Assembly (NCBI RefSeq): GCF_900091655.1
Contig: NZ_LT594621.1
Location: forward strand, 1,984,001 to 2,048,000
Reading direction: 5' to 3'
DNA: 64,000 bases
From: Culturomica massiliensis
GTDB lineage: Bacteria > Bacteroidota > Bacteroidia > Bacteroidales > Marinifilaceae
The translations under genes were made by a program, and so were the position numbers. Shown here in pieces: positions 46,396-54,870 of the stretch (position 1 is its first letter; each line of letters begins with the position of its first letter). A model generated the notes under the pieces. That model was not told the DNA's origin and ran no database searches. It saw only the letters and a program-made list of their open reading frames with translations.

Positions 46396-46604
46396 ACGTA
46401 TACAAAAAATTTGTGGATTCTAAATTTGAAACTGACCATTTGAAATAACTTTTGGAAAGACAAGTCTTTAAATAATAAGTTCACTTTTTCAGCATCAAAC
46501 TGATCAGCAGAATTACACACTGGGACGGACTCATTGTGTAATTTTTCCGCTACAAGCATTGTCTTTACAGAAAACATAAGATATTTCAACAGAGTTCAAA
46601 TAAA

Positions 46605-46636
46605 TTTGATTCTGCATTCAACTTGCATTATCTTTG
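46605..46636 (+). promoter_or_regulatory. Bacteroidetes-type promoter P1 of the Nudix gene
   Basis: TTTG at 46605-46608, 20 bp, then TATCTTTG at 46629-46636. Both elements and the spacing fit the Bacteroidetes -33/-7 consensus exactly. Confidence 0.8.
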
Positions 46637-46673
46637 CAAAAAATTGGTTGTAGCTTTACAATATTTATACAAG

Positions 46674-46705
46674 TTTAGTATTGCGTTCGATTTACGCCAT
46701 CTTTG
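46674..46705 (+). promoter_or_regulatory. Possible second promoter P2 of the Nudix gene
   Basis: TTTA at 46674-46677, 20 bp, then CATCTTTG at 46698-46705: one mismatch in each element, same spacing as P1. Its start point would fall about 15 bp before the ATG. Confidence 0.5.
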
Positions 46706-46726
46706 TCTGACAAAACCAAAACATAC

Positions 46727-47809
46727 ATGTTTTCTTTAAAAAAATTACTACCGTCTATTTTGCTATTAGCAATTTATCTTATTGCCGATGAATTCCTGCC
46801 TCCGCTTCCTGCCCTCATCTGTCTGAGCGGCCTGGGTATCGGAGAATTTCTTTACACCCGTTTTAAGGAAAAATCGACAGACTGGCTGATTTTACTGCTA
46901 ACCGTCCTATTTTGTGTGCCTGTATTATTAAATCTATACAAAATCCAAGTTTCTTCTTTAAATCTGAATACAATTATTATTGAAGCCGGACTATGGCTCT
47001 TTACAGGCATACTTGCCTTTTCAAAAGCGAATCCGCTTTCAACCCTCCCCGCTCCGGCCCGCAAAAGTATTCAATTCAGTCCGGAACAACAGCGGGCTAT
47101 GAAAATGTCCCTTAAATACCTGTTCTATTTATTAAGCGGCCACCTGGTACTCATATTTTGCGCTTACTTTTTATTATCTTCCGAATTACAGACATTTATT
47201 GGGGGTCCTTTGCTCTATATTCTTATCGGTATCTTTTTACTCCTTCTATTCTGTAAAAAATACCTACAGATGAAAAAATACAACAAAGAAGAATGGCTAC
47301 CTCTTGTAAATGAAAAAGGAGAAGTTACCGGAAAAGCCCCCCGTAGTATCTGTCACTCCGGTTCCCGACTGCTTCATCCGGTAGTCCATTTACAAATCAT
47401 CAATGCAAAGAATGAAATTTTCCTGCAAAAAAGAAGCATGAAAAAAGACTTGCTGCCCGGTATGTGGGATACGGCTGTCGGTGGTCATATCGGTGTCAAT
47501 GAAAAACTTGAAGATGCCTTAAAGCGTGAAACGTTTGAAGAGCTGGGCATCACAGAATTCGAAGCTCGTTTCAACGGTTCCTATCTTTGGGAAAGTCCCC
47601 GCGAAAAAGAATTGGTATTTTCTTTTTTCTGTACCCGTTACAACCGGATAAACATCAATAACGACGAAGTTGACGAAGGCCGGTTTTGGCCGAAAGCAGA
47701 GATCGAAGCCCATCTCGACAAAAATATTTTTACCCCCAATTTTATCTACGAATATCGGCAAATCATTGAACCACAGCTAAGAGAAGTATCGAACAGGAAA
47801 AATAAATAA
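46727..47809 (+). CDS. Nudix hydrolase with an N-terminal membrane domain
   Basis: This 360-aa protein joins a membrane domain of about six helices (residues 8-24, 26-44, 53-70, 82-98, 131-150 and 160-176) to a cytosolic Nudix domain (about 190-355). The Nudix box is complete at 253-275: G-x5-E-x7-RETFEELGI. The part before it, HPVVHLQIINAKNEIFLQKRS, and LLPGMWDTAVGGH resemble the isopentenyl-diphosphate isomerase-like/YfcD branch of Nudix proteins. I chose the ATG giving MFSLKKLLPS; the frame opens eight codons earlier at TTG, but that lies in the P2 element. The membrane half is unknown to me. It could tether hydrolysis of a nucleotide or isoprenoid substrate to the membrane. Confidence 0.82.
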   Translation: MFSLKKLLPSILLLAIYLIADEFLPPLPALICLSGLGIGEFLYTRFKEKSTDWLILLLTVLFCVPVLLNLYKIQVSSLNLNTIIIEAGLWLFTGILAFSKANPLSTLPAPARKSIQFSPEQQRAMKMSLKYLFYLLSGHLVLIFCAYFLLSSELQTFIGGPLLYILIGIFLLLLFCKKYLQMKKYNKEEWLPLVNEKGEVTGKAPRSICHSGSRLLHPVVHLQIINAKNEIFLQKRSMKKDLLPGMWDTAVGGHIGVNEKLEDALKRETFEELGITEFEARFNGSYLWESPREKELVFSFFCTRYNRININNDEVDEGRFWPKAEIEAHLDKNIFTPNFIYEYRQIIEPQLREVSNRKNK

Positions 47810-47877
47810 TCCCTGTTAATTTTTATTTCTTCGCTCACGATCTTCAATTTAATTCGTTTCTTTGTAGGTACGATTAT

Positions 47878-48034
47878 TCTTGATTTACGATTTATGATTT
47901 TCCTTTTTTACAAGGAAGAATGGCAGGTCCAGCCAGAATCTACAATTAAAATATATCTTAATTGAAGATTTTCCCAAAAAATCGGGTTGGTTCATACGCA
48001 TAATCTAAAATCGTAAATCCAAAGTCTACAATTT
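47878..48034. repeat. Intergenic repeat block before the radical SAM gene
   Basis: TTGATTTACGATTTATGATT on the left and AATCTAAAATCGTAAATCC on the right contain the 11-base inverted pair ATTTACGATTT/AAATCGTAAAT. The same words recur in the nqr operon gaps. No gene is seen between 47810 and 48056. Confidence 0.55.
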
Positions 48035-48056
48035 ATATGTACATTTTCAGGAAACG

Positions 48057-49325
48057 ATGAACGACAATATTCTCGAAAAACTCAAAATTCTTGCAGAATC
48101 GGCCAAATACGACGTTTCGTGCGCCTCCAGCGGTACGACCCGGCGCAATAAGGCCAACGGCATCGGCAATGCTACCGGCTGGGGTATTTGTCACAGTTTT
48201 GCTGAAGACGGACGTTGTATCTCTCTGCTGAAAATTATGCTGACCAACTTCTGTATGTACGATTGTGCCTACTGCGTCAACCGCCGCAGTAACGACATCC
48301 CGAGAGCTACCTTTTCCGTTTCCGAACTGGTAAATCTCACTATCGAGTTTTACCGCCGCAATTATATAGAAGGTCTGTTTTTAAGCTCCGGTGTCGTGCG
48401 AAATCCGGACTATACAATGGAACGTCTGGTCCGTATCGCCAAAGACCTCCGTCTCCAATACCGCTTCAACGGTTATATCCATCTGAAAAGTATTCCGGGT
48501 GCCAGCAAAGAACTCGTCGACGAAGCCGGGCGATATGCCGACCGGTTAAGTGTAAACATAGAAATCCCCAATGAGACAAGCCTGCAAAAATTGGCTCCGG
48601 AAAAGGATTTTCCAAGTGTTTTTGCCCCTATGCGTTATATAAAGCAAGGCATATTGGAAAATCTCGAAGACCGGAAAAAATTCAGGAAAGTACCTCGTTT
48701 TGCCCCTGCCGGACAAAGTACTCAAATGATTGTCGGTGCGACTCCCGAAACGGATAGAGAAATTTTACGGTTATCCTCGGCTTTGTATCACCGCCCGACC
48801 ATGAAACGGGTATATTATTCCGGTTTTGTTCCGGTAAACACTTACGACAAAAGGCTGCCGATGCTCAAACAGCCTCCGCTGGTAAGGGAAAACCGGTTGT
48901 ATCAGGCGGATTGGCTGATGCGTTTTTATCAATTCAAAGCCGAAGAAATAGTCGATGACGCCTACCCGAATCTCGATTTGGAAATCGATCCCAAACTGGC
49001 CTGGGCATTGCGCCACCCTGAAAAATTTCCGGTGGATATCAATAAAGCTGAGTATGAACTGATCCTAAGAGTACCGGGTATCGGCGTAAAATCGGCCCAA
49101 CTGATTATTGCTTCCCGGCGTTACGGACGAATAGGTATTTTCCAATTGAAAAAAATGGGTATCGTACTGAAAAAAGCCCAATATTTTATCACCTGTCACG
49201 AATTGCCCTTACAGACGATAAATGAAGTACATCCCGATTACATCCGGAAAATATTGACCCCAAAAACAAAGGGGAAAAAAGAAGATGACAGGCAATTAAA
49301 AATCCCTTTTGAAAATTACATATAA
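48057..49325 (+). CDS. Putative DNA modification/repair radical SAM protein (TIGR03916 family)
   Basis: This 422-aa radical SAM enzyme has the cluster motif C66-MYD-C70-AY-C73 in NFCMYDCAYCVNRRSND, then TFSVSELVNLTIEFYRRNYI, GLFLSSGV, and the family mark LAPEKDFPSVFAPM. The C-terminal part contains a helix-hairpin-helix (ILRVPGIGVKSAQLIIASRRYG), which binds DNA. In databases this family is linked to a uracil-DNA glycosylase-like partner, though the reaction is not known. The next gene encodes that linked protein and begins 19 bp past this stop. Confidence 0.9.
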   Translation: MNDNILEKLKILAESAKYDVSCASSGTTRRNKANGIGNATGWGICHSFAEDGRCISLLKIMLTNFCMYDCAYCVNRRSNDIPRATFSVSELVNLTIEFYRRNYIEGLFLSSGVVRNPDYTMERLVRIAKDLRLQYRFNGYIHLKSIPGASKELVDEAGRYADRLSVNIEIPNETSLQKLAPEKDFPSVFAPMRYIKQGILENLEDRKKFRKVPRFAPAGQSTQMIVGATPETDREILRLSSALYHRPTMKRVYYSGFVPVNTYDKRLPMLKQPPLVRENRLYQADWLMRFYQFKAEEIVDDAYPNLDLEIDPKLAWALRHPEKFPVDINKAEYELILRVPGIGVKSAQLIIASRRYGRIGIFQLKKMGIVLKKAQYFITCHELPLQTINEVHPDYIRKILTPKTKGKKEDDRQLKIPFENYI

Positions 49326-49344
49326 CAATCACAGTTACTCCGCT

Positions 49345-50109
49345 ATGACCATCTTTACCTATGATAAAAGTTTCGAAGGTTTGTTATGCGCCGTATTCGA
49401 ATCTTATATTCACAAATTGAAACCGGATATACTGCTTGAGGAAGGTACCCCTCTCCCCCTATTTTATGACCGGAATATCACTATTGCAACGAACGACAGT
49501 AAAGCCGAACGGGTATGGAAAAGCCTGGAAAAAAAAGTAACTCCGGGAGGCCTCCGCATACTCCGTGCAACCTGGTTATCGGAATTAGACGGCATTGACA
49601 TGCTCCTTTTCCGTTATATATGTAAAAATATCGATGCTTCCCGGTCTGTAGAAATGAATTTCGGAGATCCGGATGTACTGGAAATATCCAAAATCTGGAA
49701 AAAAGTAGATCATGAGAGAGTCCGGGCCACTCAGTTTATCCGTTTCAGCAAAACGGCAGATAATATCTTTTTCGCTGTATTCGAACCACTCTATAATGTT
49801 TTACCGTTAGTGATTCCTCATTTTACAGACCGATTCCGCGACCAAAAATGGTTAATTTACGATGTAAAAAGAAAATACGGCTACTATTACAATTTAAAAG
49901 AGGCAACGGAAGTCAGCTTTGATGAAGAACTTCCGCATCTGTTTACAGGCAAACCGGCAGAAGAGCTACTTGCTGAAGATGAAAAACAATTTCAACGACT
50001 CTGGAAAGCTTATTTCCAGTCCATCACCATCCGCGAACGCATCAATCCTAAGCTACACCGCCAGAATATGCCGGCCCGGTTCTGGAAATTCTTACCTGAA
50101 AAGCAATAG
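49345..50109 (+). CDS. TIGR03915 family DNA metabolism protein
   Basis: This 254-aa protein is the usual partner of the radical SAM gene upstream. Marks are MTIFTYDKSFEGLLCAVFESY, ATQFIRFSKTADNIFFAVFEP, PLVIPHFTDRFRDQKWLIYD, and the end LHRQNMPARFWKFLPEK. In many bacteria this domain is fused to a uracil-DNA glycosylase-like domain; here it ends after the conserved RFWKFLPE segment, so that domain is missing. The ATG is chosen over a start 12 codons upstream that overlaps the radical SAM gene. Function is unknown; DNA repair is inferred from the family link. Confidence 0.87.
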   Translation: MTIFTYDKSFEGLLCAVFESYIHKLKPDILLEEGTPLPLFYDRNITIATNDSKAERVWKSLEKKVTPGGLRILRATWLSELDGIDMLLFRYICKNIDASRSVEMNFGDPDVLEISKIWKKVDHERVRATQFIRFSKTADNIFFAVFEPLYNVLPLVIPHFTDRFRDQKWLIYDVKRKYGYYYNLKEATEVSFDEELPHLFTGKPAEELLAEDEKQFQRLWKAYFQSITIRERINPKLHRQNMPARFWKFLPEKQ

Positions 50110-50120
50110 GGTATTAAATC

Positions 50121-50147
50121 AAAAAAGGCGCCTCCCGGCGCCTTTTT
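50121..50147. terminator. Bidirectional terminator between the DNA-metabolism pair and rpoD
   Basis: AAAAAAGGCGCC-TCCC-GGCGCCTTTTT forms a GC-rich six-base core stem extended by A-T pairs, with T runs on both strands. It serves two convergent genes. Confidence 0.92.
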
Positions 50148-50160
50148 ATTCTATTGAAAT

Positions 50161-51021
50161 TTATCCTAAATAGGTCTTTAACAACTTACTGCGTGAAGAA
50201 TGACGCAAACGGCGGATTGCTTTTTCCTTGATCTGACGGACCCGCTCTCGAGTCAATCCGAATTGTTCGCCGATTTCTTCCAAAGTCATTTCCTGTGTAT
50301 TGATACCGAAAAACGATTTGATAATGTCTCTTTCCCGTTCTGTCAATGTAGACAAAGCACGTTCTACTTCCGTAGATAAAGATTCATTGATCAGCGTACG
50401 GTCGGCTACCGGTGAATCATCGTTTACCAAAACATCCAGCAAACTGTTGTCCTCACCTTCTACAAACGGAGCATCCACAGAAATATGACGTCCGGAAACA
50501 CGCAACGTATCGGCAACCTTCTCTGCCGGTAAATCCAACGTATCTGCCAACTCCTCGGGAGAAGGACGGCGTTCGTTTTCCTGTTCGAAACGGGAATAAG
50601 CCTTATTGATTTTATTCAAAGATCCCACCTGATTCAACGGCAAACGTACAATACGCGATTGTTCGGCTAAAGCTTGTAAAATCGACTGCCGGATCCACCA
50701 TACTGCATAAGAAATAAACTTGAATCCCCGGGTCTCATCGAATTTCTCTGCAGCCTTGATCAATCCCAAATTACCTTCATTAATCAAATCCGGTAGACTC
50801 AGTCCTTGATTTTGATATTGCTTGGCGACGGATACCACAAAACGTAAATTAGCCCTCGTCAACTTCTCCAACGCTTTTTGATCTCCCTTCCTGATTCGTT
50901 GTGCTAATTCAACTTCCTCTTCAACCGTGATCAAGTCTTCCTTACCAATTTCTTGTAAATACTTGTCGAGGGATGCACTTTCCCTGTTGGTTATTGACTT
51001 TGTAATTTTTAGTTGTCTCAT
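50161..51021 (-). CDS. rpoD: Primary RNA polymerase sigma factor (RpoD/SigA, Bacteroidetes type)
   Basis: This 286-aa sigma-70 factor directs most transcription in the cell. It lacks the long region 1.1 and non-conserved region of E. coli RpoD, as expected for Bacteroidetes. Region 1.2 is ASLDKYLQEIGKEDLITVEEE, region 2 includes ANLRFVVSVAKQYQNQGLSL, DLINEGNLGLIKAAEKFDETRGF and KFISYAVWWIRQSILQALAE, region 3 includes ERRPSPEELADTLDLPAEKV, and region 4 ends MTLEEIGEQFGLTRERVRQI. It is the factor expected to use the TAnnTTTG promoters in this window. Its own promoter is listed separately. Confidence 0.97.
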   Translation of the reverse strand: MRQLKITKSITNRESASLDKYLQEIGKEDLITVEEEVELAQRIRKGDQKALEKLTRANLRFVVSVAKQYQNQGLSLPDLINEGNLGLIKAAEKFDETRGFKFISYAVWWIRQSILQALAEQSRIVRLPLNQVGSLNKINKAYSRFEQENERRPSPEELADTLDLPAEKVADTLRVSGRHISVDAPFVEGEDNSLLDVLVNDDSPVADRTLINESLSTEVERALSTLTERERDIIKSFFGINTQEMTLEEIGEQFGLTRERVRQIKEKAIRRLRHSSRSKLLKTYLG

Positions 51022-51052
51022 ACTATATTTTTATACCACCGCAAATATTTCG

Positions 51053-51083
51053 CAAAGGTAGTCTTTTTTATTCATATACCAAT
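51053..51083 (-). promoter_or_regulatory. Promoter of rpoD
   Basis: On the minus strand ATTG, 19 bp, TACCTTTG: the -7 element is a perfect TAnnTTTG and the -33 differs from TTTG by one base. The predicted start point is about 25 bp before the ATG. Confidence 0.7.
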
Positions 51084-51118
51084 GTCGGAAACTTGCCGAT
51101 ATTCAATATTAACATTTT

Positions 51119-52585
51119 TTAATTCAACAATGAAAACGCGAAATATTCAACCTTTCCGCGTGGACTTACCGCCGTAACAAACACGCCGTTATCTCCTACA
51201 GAACTTATCGCCCGGCTTAAATCTTCCTGATCATAAATTACATTATTGTTAATCTTGACAATGATGTATCCTTTATCCAGGCCGGCAGCTTTAAACTTAC
51301 CATTTTGGATTTCTGTAATCTTTACGCCCTTATTCAGACGATAGCGATAACGGTCTTCCTTTGTCAACGGACTTACTTTTACACCCAATACACCGAATTC
51401 CTGAGCCTGTTCTAAAGCTGTATCTCCATAAGAATTCTGTAAAGTAACATCAACGAGTTTTTCCTGTCCTCCTCTCTTTATTTTCAACTGTATCTCTGAC
51501 CCGGGATGATATTTTCCCAGTTGCTCATAAAATTCCGGCGTGGTTTTTACATCGATGCCATTTATTCCCTGGATAATATCTCCTTTCTTTATTCCGGCTT
51601 TCTGGGCGGCACCTCCGCTCACGACTTCCCCCACATATATACCGGACGTTTCTTTGACTCCCAGGCCCTCTGCCAATACCGGAGTCAATTCTCCCATACG
51701 GATACCCAGTACACCCCGTTGTACCTTCCCGTAATCTTTCAGGTCGGTTACAACCTTTCGCGCAATATTCACCGGTATGGCAAACGCATATCCCGAATAT
51801 GCCCCAGTCGGAGATTGTATCAGGGTATTGATACCGATCAGTTCGCCTTTAGCATTCACTAAAGCACCACCGCTATTCCCCGGATTGATAGCAGCATCGG
51901 TCTGCAAAAAAGACTCCAGGCTCATCTGTCCCCGGCTCATACCGAGATCCCTGGCTTTTGCACTGATAATTCCGGCAGTCACGGTAGAGGTCAGATTATA
52001 AGGATTACCGACAGCTAACACCCATTCTCCCAAAGCAACCTCATCCGAATTTCCATACTCTACATATGCAAGATTTTTCCCGTCGATTTTCAGCAAAGCG
52101 ATATCCGTAATCGGATCCTGCCCGATTAATTTGGCCTCGTATTCTTTTTTATCATTCAATACAACGACAATTTTATCAGCATCTTTAATGACATGATTAT
52201 TCGTAATAATATATCCGTCATCCGAAATAATTACCCCCGAACCATATCCCATCGCCATAGGGACCTCCCGGCTTTGAGAAGGAGTTCCGAACCAAAAATC
52301 CAACAATGAATTTCCGACAAACTCCCTTCCCATCTGCATGGTTTTCACGTGTACTACTCCCGGTACTGACTTTTTGGCAGCCTCCCTTAAATCAACACTT
52401 CCGGCTCCGCCGACGGTATTTTCCGGCTCCGGCCGATAAGCAACTGATTTGATACCGGGGCCGACAATTTCATGCCGGATTTCCGGAGTAACTTGTTTAT
52501 CTTTCAGGCTATCTGCAATAAAAAATGCGATAAACCCACCTGCAATTCCCAACAAAAGACTGATTACTGTTTTTTTTACATCCAT
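51119..52585 (-). CDS. Do/DegP (HtrA) family periplasmic serine protease
   Basis: This 488-aa envelope quality-control protease degrades or refolds damaged exported proteins. An N-terminal membrane or signal segment (TVISLLLGIAGGFIAFFIA) is followed by the trypsin-like domain with the triad H131 (TNNHVI), D161 (TDIALLKI) and S238 (NPGNSGGALVN). Two PDZ domains follow: one at GVLGIRMGELTPVLAEGLGV and QKAGIKKGDIIQGING, a second near GVKVSPLTKEDRYRY and AAGLDKGYIIVKINN. The order matches Bacteroidales DegQ/DegP. It lies alone. Confidence 0.95.
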   Translation of the reverse strand: MDVKKTVISLLLGIAGGFIAFFIADSLKDKQVTPEIRHEIVGPGIKSVAYRPEPENTVGGAGSVDLREAAKKSVPGVVHVKTMQMGREFVGNSLLDFWFGTPSQSREVPMAMGYGSGVIISDDGYIITNNHVIKDADKIVVVLNDKKEYEAKLIGQDPITDIALLKIDGKNLAYVEYGNSDEVALGEWVLAVGNPYNLTSTVTAGIISAKARDLGMSRGQMSLESFLQTDAAINPGNSGGALVNAKGELIGINTLIQSPTGAYSGYAFAIPVNIARKVVTDLKDYGKVQRGVLGIRMGELTPVLAEGLGVKETSGIYVGEVVSGGAAQKAGIKKGDIIQGINGIDVKTTPEFYEQLGKYHPGSEIQLKIKRGGQEKLVDVTLQNSYGDTALEQAQEFGVLGVKVSPLTKEDRYRYRLNKGVKITEIQNGKFKAAGLDKGYIIVKINNNVIYDQEDLSRAISSVGDNGVFVTAVSPRGKVEYFAFSLLN

Positions 52586-52777
52586 ATCTTCCTCATTTTA
52601 ATTATTCAACTATTTACAACAAAACACGCCTTATACATCTTGCCTTCCTGTTGTACGACAATTTATGCAATATCTTTGCCAAGAGACTATTAATAAAATC
52701 TTAATTAGTAAAGCTTAACTTTGAAATGCATTTGTTAAATGTTAAAACGAAAGTTTTAGCTGTAGATTTCAGACCCA

Positions 52778-52802
52778 AAAATCCGATAACGAATCGGGTT
52801 GC
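52778..52802 (+). repeat. Dispersed hairpin repeat, copy 2
   Basis: AAAATCCGATAACGAATC followed by GGGTTGC, able to fold as CCGAT-AACGA-ATCGG. Similarity to copy 1 (19108-19132, minus strand) continues past the core into CAATTTATAT. Confidence 0.7.
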
Positions 52803-52889
52803 AAGCCATTTTAAATTTACAATTTATATAAACTTAAATACGGGTCTTTTCCGGAAACAGTGCAGAGTTGTGCGTAAAACCGCAAATTA

Positions 52890-52925
52890 AAAAATCCTGT
52901 AAATCTTTCGGTTTACAGGATTTTT
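52890..52925. terminator. Bidirectional terminator downstream of the META gene
   Basis: A perfect 14-base stem AAAAATCCTGTAAA/TTTACAGGATTTTT with an eight-base loop, lying 20 bp past the META stop codon. Confidence 0.9.
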
Positions 52926-52944
52926 CAGTATAATCAAAAATAAA

Positions 52945-53376
52945 CTATTCTTTTTCTTCCGTAAGAGGCTCGCCTTTAAAAACAGCCAATGCTTTTCCTT
53001 TTGAAAACAGCGTTAATGTATGCTCTTTTATTCCACAACTATCCGTACTTTCCAGCATCTTAAAAAATGCCGACTCCACCTGCATATCCGGGCAAGCCAT
53101 ACGGGTAGCTCCCATCTGGGAGAATTTCAATTTTGTACCATCCAATTCATAGCCACCGAAAAAACGGTTACAACCGGCCATCCCTATTGCCCTTTTATCT
53201 GTTGCGTTAAACTGAATATAAACCTGACTCCGTTCTTCCTGTAAATCCACTTTTTTCCCATCCAAGGTTTGCAATACCCATTTCATACCCGTCAGATCTA
53301 CTTTCTTATCAGCCGAATCACAGGAGGTAAATCCCAAACCAATCATACCTATCAGAATTAACAATGTCTTCATCAT
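52945..53376 (-). CDS. META domain-containing lipoprotein
   Basis: This 143-aa lipoprotein has a lipobox GLGFTSC and one META domain, recognised by LTGMKWVLQTLDGKKVDL, VYIQFNATDKRAIGMAGCNRFFGGY and KFSQMGATRMACPDMQVESAFF. META/HslJ domains occur in envelope stress and motility-associated proteins of other bacteria; the molecular role is not known. Two adjacent ATG codons are possible starts. It is transcribed alone, and its terminator lies just downstream. Confidence 0.9.
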   Translation of the reverse strand: MMKTLLILIGMIGLGFTSCDSADKKVDLTGMKWVLQTLDGKKVDLQEERSQVYIQFNATDKRAIGMAGCNRFFGGYELDGTKLKFSQMGATRMACPDMQVESAFFKMLESTDSCGIKEHTLTLFSKGKALAVFKGEPLTEEKE

Positions 53377-53512
53377 TTTATTTTCATTTTATTATTACTG
53401 TCACTATATTATCAAAACTTATGCCAAAATGACAAAAAACAGAAAACTTTATTCACTTATTTTTTCCCAAATACTCTTTAACCGTGCTTTCAAAGAAAAC
53501 TTTTCCGGGATA

Positions 53513-54748
53513 TTAAAATCCGATTCCGTTATAAAAAACCGGTGAATAAGCGACCAATTCGTAGTAGTTCTGATTAAAATTATATAAATAACAACGTATA
53601 TAATAATTATTCTGTGTCTGATAAAAATTTCCTTGCAGCGTAATCAGGTCCGGCTGTCCGGTTCCATACGGTACAACGGCAAACATATAGTCGTAGTTCC
53701 CTTGCTTCACTTCAGCTTCTCCCACATACGCCTTATTTTTAAAATCATATTGCAGCTTTTGGGAAGGCAATAACTGCCAGTCTGAGAATTTGCCGTAAAC
53801 ATAGACATCGGCCTGCGGTATCTGCTCCGGATAATATATGGCAAAATGTACCGTCACATAATCGGCTTCCAGTTCCGGATCGTTTGTATTCTCTGCCTCA
53901 ATCCGGTAATTACCATGAAGAGTCGGCAACGGAACATAATTCGTATAAACAGAAGCCGGCTGTAAAATAAAATTATATACCCCCTGTGGGCCCCGAATAA
54001 CGTCTTTTACATATTGCGTATAATAAACCAAGCTGGAACACTGAAAATTACGAAATGGAGCCAATCCGTTAAATATATTATTCTGGCCGTTGCCATACAC
54101 CAATTGCCCGTCACGGACAAAAGTCGGCGTAAACGCCCGCCTGCTGTGAGGATCCTGATTCTGGGTTACATATACTTTCAGATCCCGGATCGGATTGTAT
54201 ACCGGCAAATTATCATAGTTTACCGTAAAATTCAATTGCTGGGAAGTTTGCAAATACTGCGGGATCGTTGCTGTCGTCAGATTGGCTTGTATTGTTGCCT
54301 TGGGTTCCACCACCGAAAAACGCTGTGAAATCACAGGCGTATCTGATTGGGCATCGTTAAAAACCTGTAAAAGATAATTTCCGGACAACTTCATACTGAC
54401 ATTTTCATTCGGCAATGTCAACGTAAAATGCGTATAAGCAACCACCGTATTGAAAGAAGAATTATAATCTTCCAACGGATTACTGAAAAATCCGTTCAGA
54501 TAGGTAAAAGGACTCAGATTCGAACTATTCCAGTCCGGATCACAATGCTGAATTTTGTAAGTATATGAATTAATATCAGGACTCAAATCATCGAATGAAA
54601 ACAATAAAGGGGTAGCTCCCCCCAATTCAATGACAGGTTCTGCAAAAGGCTTACCTTCCGGATAGCACTGTACCGTCCGTATGTAATCCGGCTGGGCAAA
54701 TCCCCCGGTTATAATACCACTCAAAAGCAAAAACAAAAAAAATCTCAT
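53513..54748 (-). CDS. Type IX secretion system plug protein (DUF5103)
   Basis: This 411-aa secreted protein has a signal peptide (FLFLLLSGIITGGFAQ) and the DUF5103 marks: YIRTVQCYPEGKPFAEPVIEL, LLFSFDDLSPDINSYTYKIQHCD, DWNSSNLSPFTYLNGF, and LNFTVNYDNLPVYNPIRDLKV. In Flavobacterium a member of this family was seen blocking the SprA translocon pore, hence the name Plug. Its presence means the host has the T9SS, in line with the sorting domain and PorP/SprF protein elsewhere in the window. The frame opens at a TTG three codons earlier; the ATG giving MRFFLFL is used. Confidence 0.9.
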   Translation of the reverse strand: MRFFLFLLLSGIITGGFAQPDYIRTVQCYPEGKPFAEPVIELGGATPLLFSFDDLSPDINSYTYKIQHCDPDWNSSNLSPFTYLNGFFSNPLEDYNSSFNTVVAYTHFTLTLPNENVSMKLSGNYLLQVFNDAQSDTPVISQRFSVVEPKATIQANLTTATIPQYLQTSQQLNFTVNYDNLPVYNPIRDLKVYVTQNQDPHSRRAFTPTFVRDGQLVYGNGQNNIFNGLAPFRNFQCSSLVYYTQYVKDVIRGPQGVYNFILQPASVYTNYVPLPTLHGNYRIEAENTNDPELEADYVTVHFAIYYPEQIPQADVYVYGKFSDWQLLPSQKLQYDFKNKAYVGEAEVKQGNYDYMFAVVPYGTGQPDLITLQGNFYQTQNNYYIRCYLYNFNQNYYELVAYSPVFYNGIGF

Positions 54749-54798
54749 ATCCGGCAAATTTAAAATCCAATTAACGACAAAATTACGTAATAGGTTTG

Positions 54799-54806
54799 TA
54801 TATTTG
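54799..54806 (+). promoter_or_regulatory. -7 element of the nqr operon
   Basis: TATATTTG fits TAnnTTTG and lies 64 bp before the nqrA start. No TTTG is found 19-21 bp upstream. The leader of about 57 nt has no hairpin I can support. Confidence 0.5.
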
Positions 54807-54870
54807 TGGCTAATTTGGAAAAATTAGACTTCAGCATCTAATATAATTAAACTATTTAATATAATATAAC

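Larger units (their letters stand above)
46126..46726. promoter_or_regulatory. 600-bp divergent intergenic region
   Basis: No convincing gene is present. It separates the divergent regulator gene and the Nudix gene. It holds a perfect 15-bp inverted repeat (46158-46172 and 46381-46395) and two Bacteroidetes-type promoters facing the Nudix gene. Confidence 0.6.
52686..52925 (+). ncRNA. Candidate small RNA
   Basis: Predicted only from context: a TAnnTTTG element just upstream, a structured repeat inside, and a rho-independent terminator at the end. I do not recognise an RNA family. The terminator also serves the opposing META gene, which weakens the case. Confidence 0.25.
52586..52944 (+). promoter_or_regulatory. 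Gene-free gap with a plus-strand promoter motif and terminator
   Basis: No protein gene is present. TATCTTTG at 52671-52678 faces right, and a second TAACTTTG lies at 52716-52723; neither has a clear TTTG partner. A hairpin repeat at 52778-52802 and a strong terminator at 52890-52925 follow, so a plus-strand RNA of about 240 nt could be made here. Confidence 0.4.

Noticed and set aside
46392..46589. A 65-codon minus-strand frame in the divergent gap
   Set aside because: No family features, no promoter of its own, overlaps one arm of the inverted repeat, and its amino-acid make-up looks like translated AT-rich non-coding DNA.
51081..51118. A separate gene between rpoD and the DegP-like protease
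   Set aside because: The gap is only about 100 bp and contains just the rpoD promoter.
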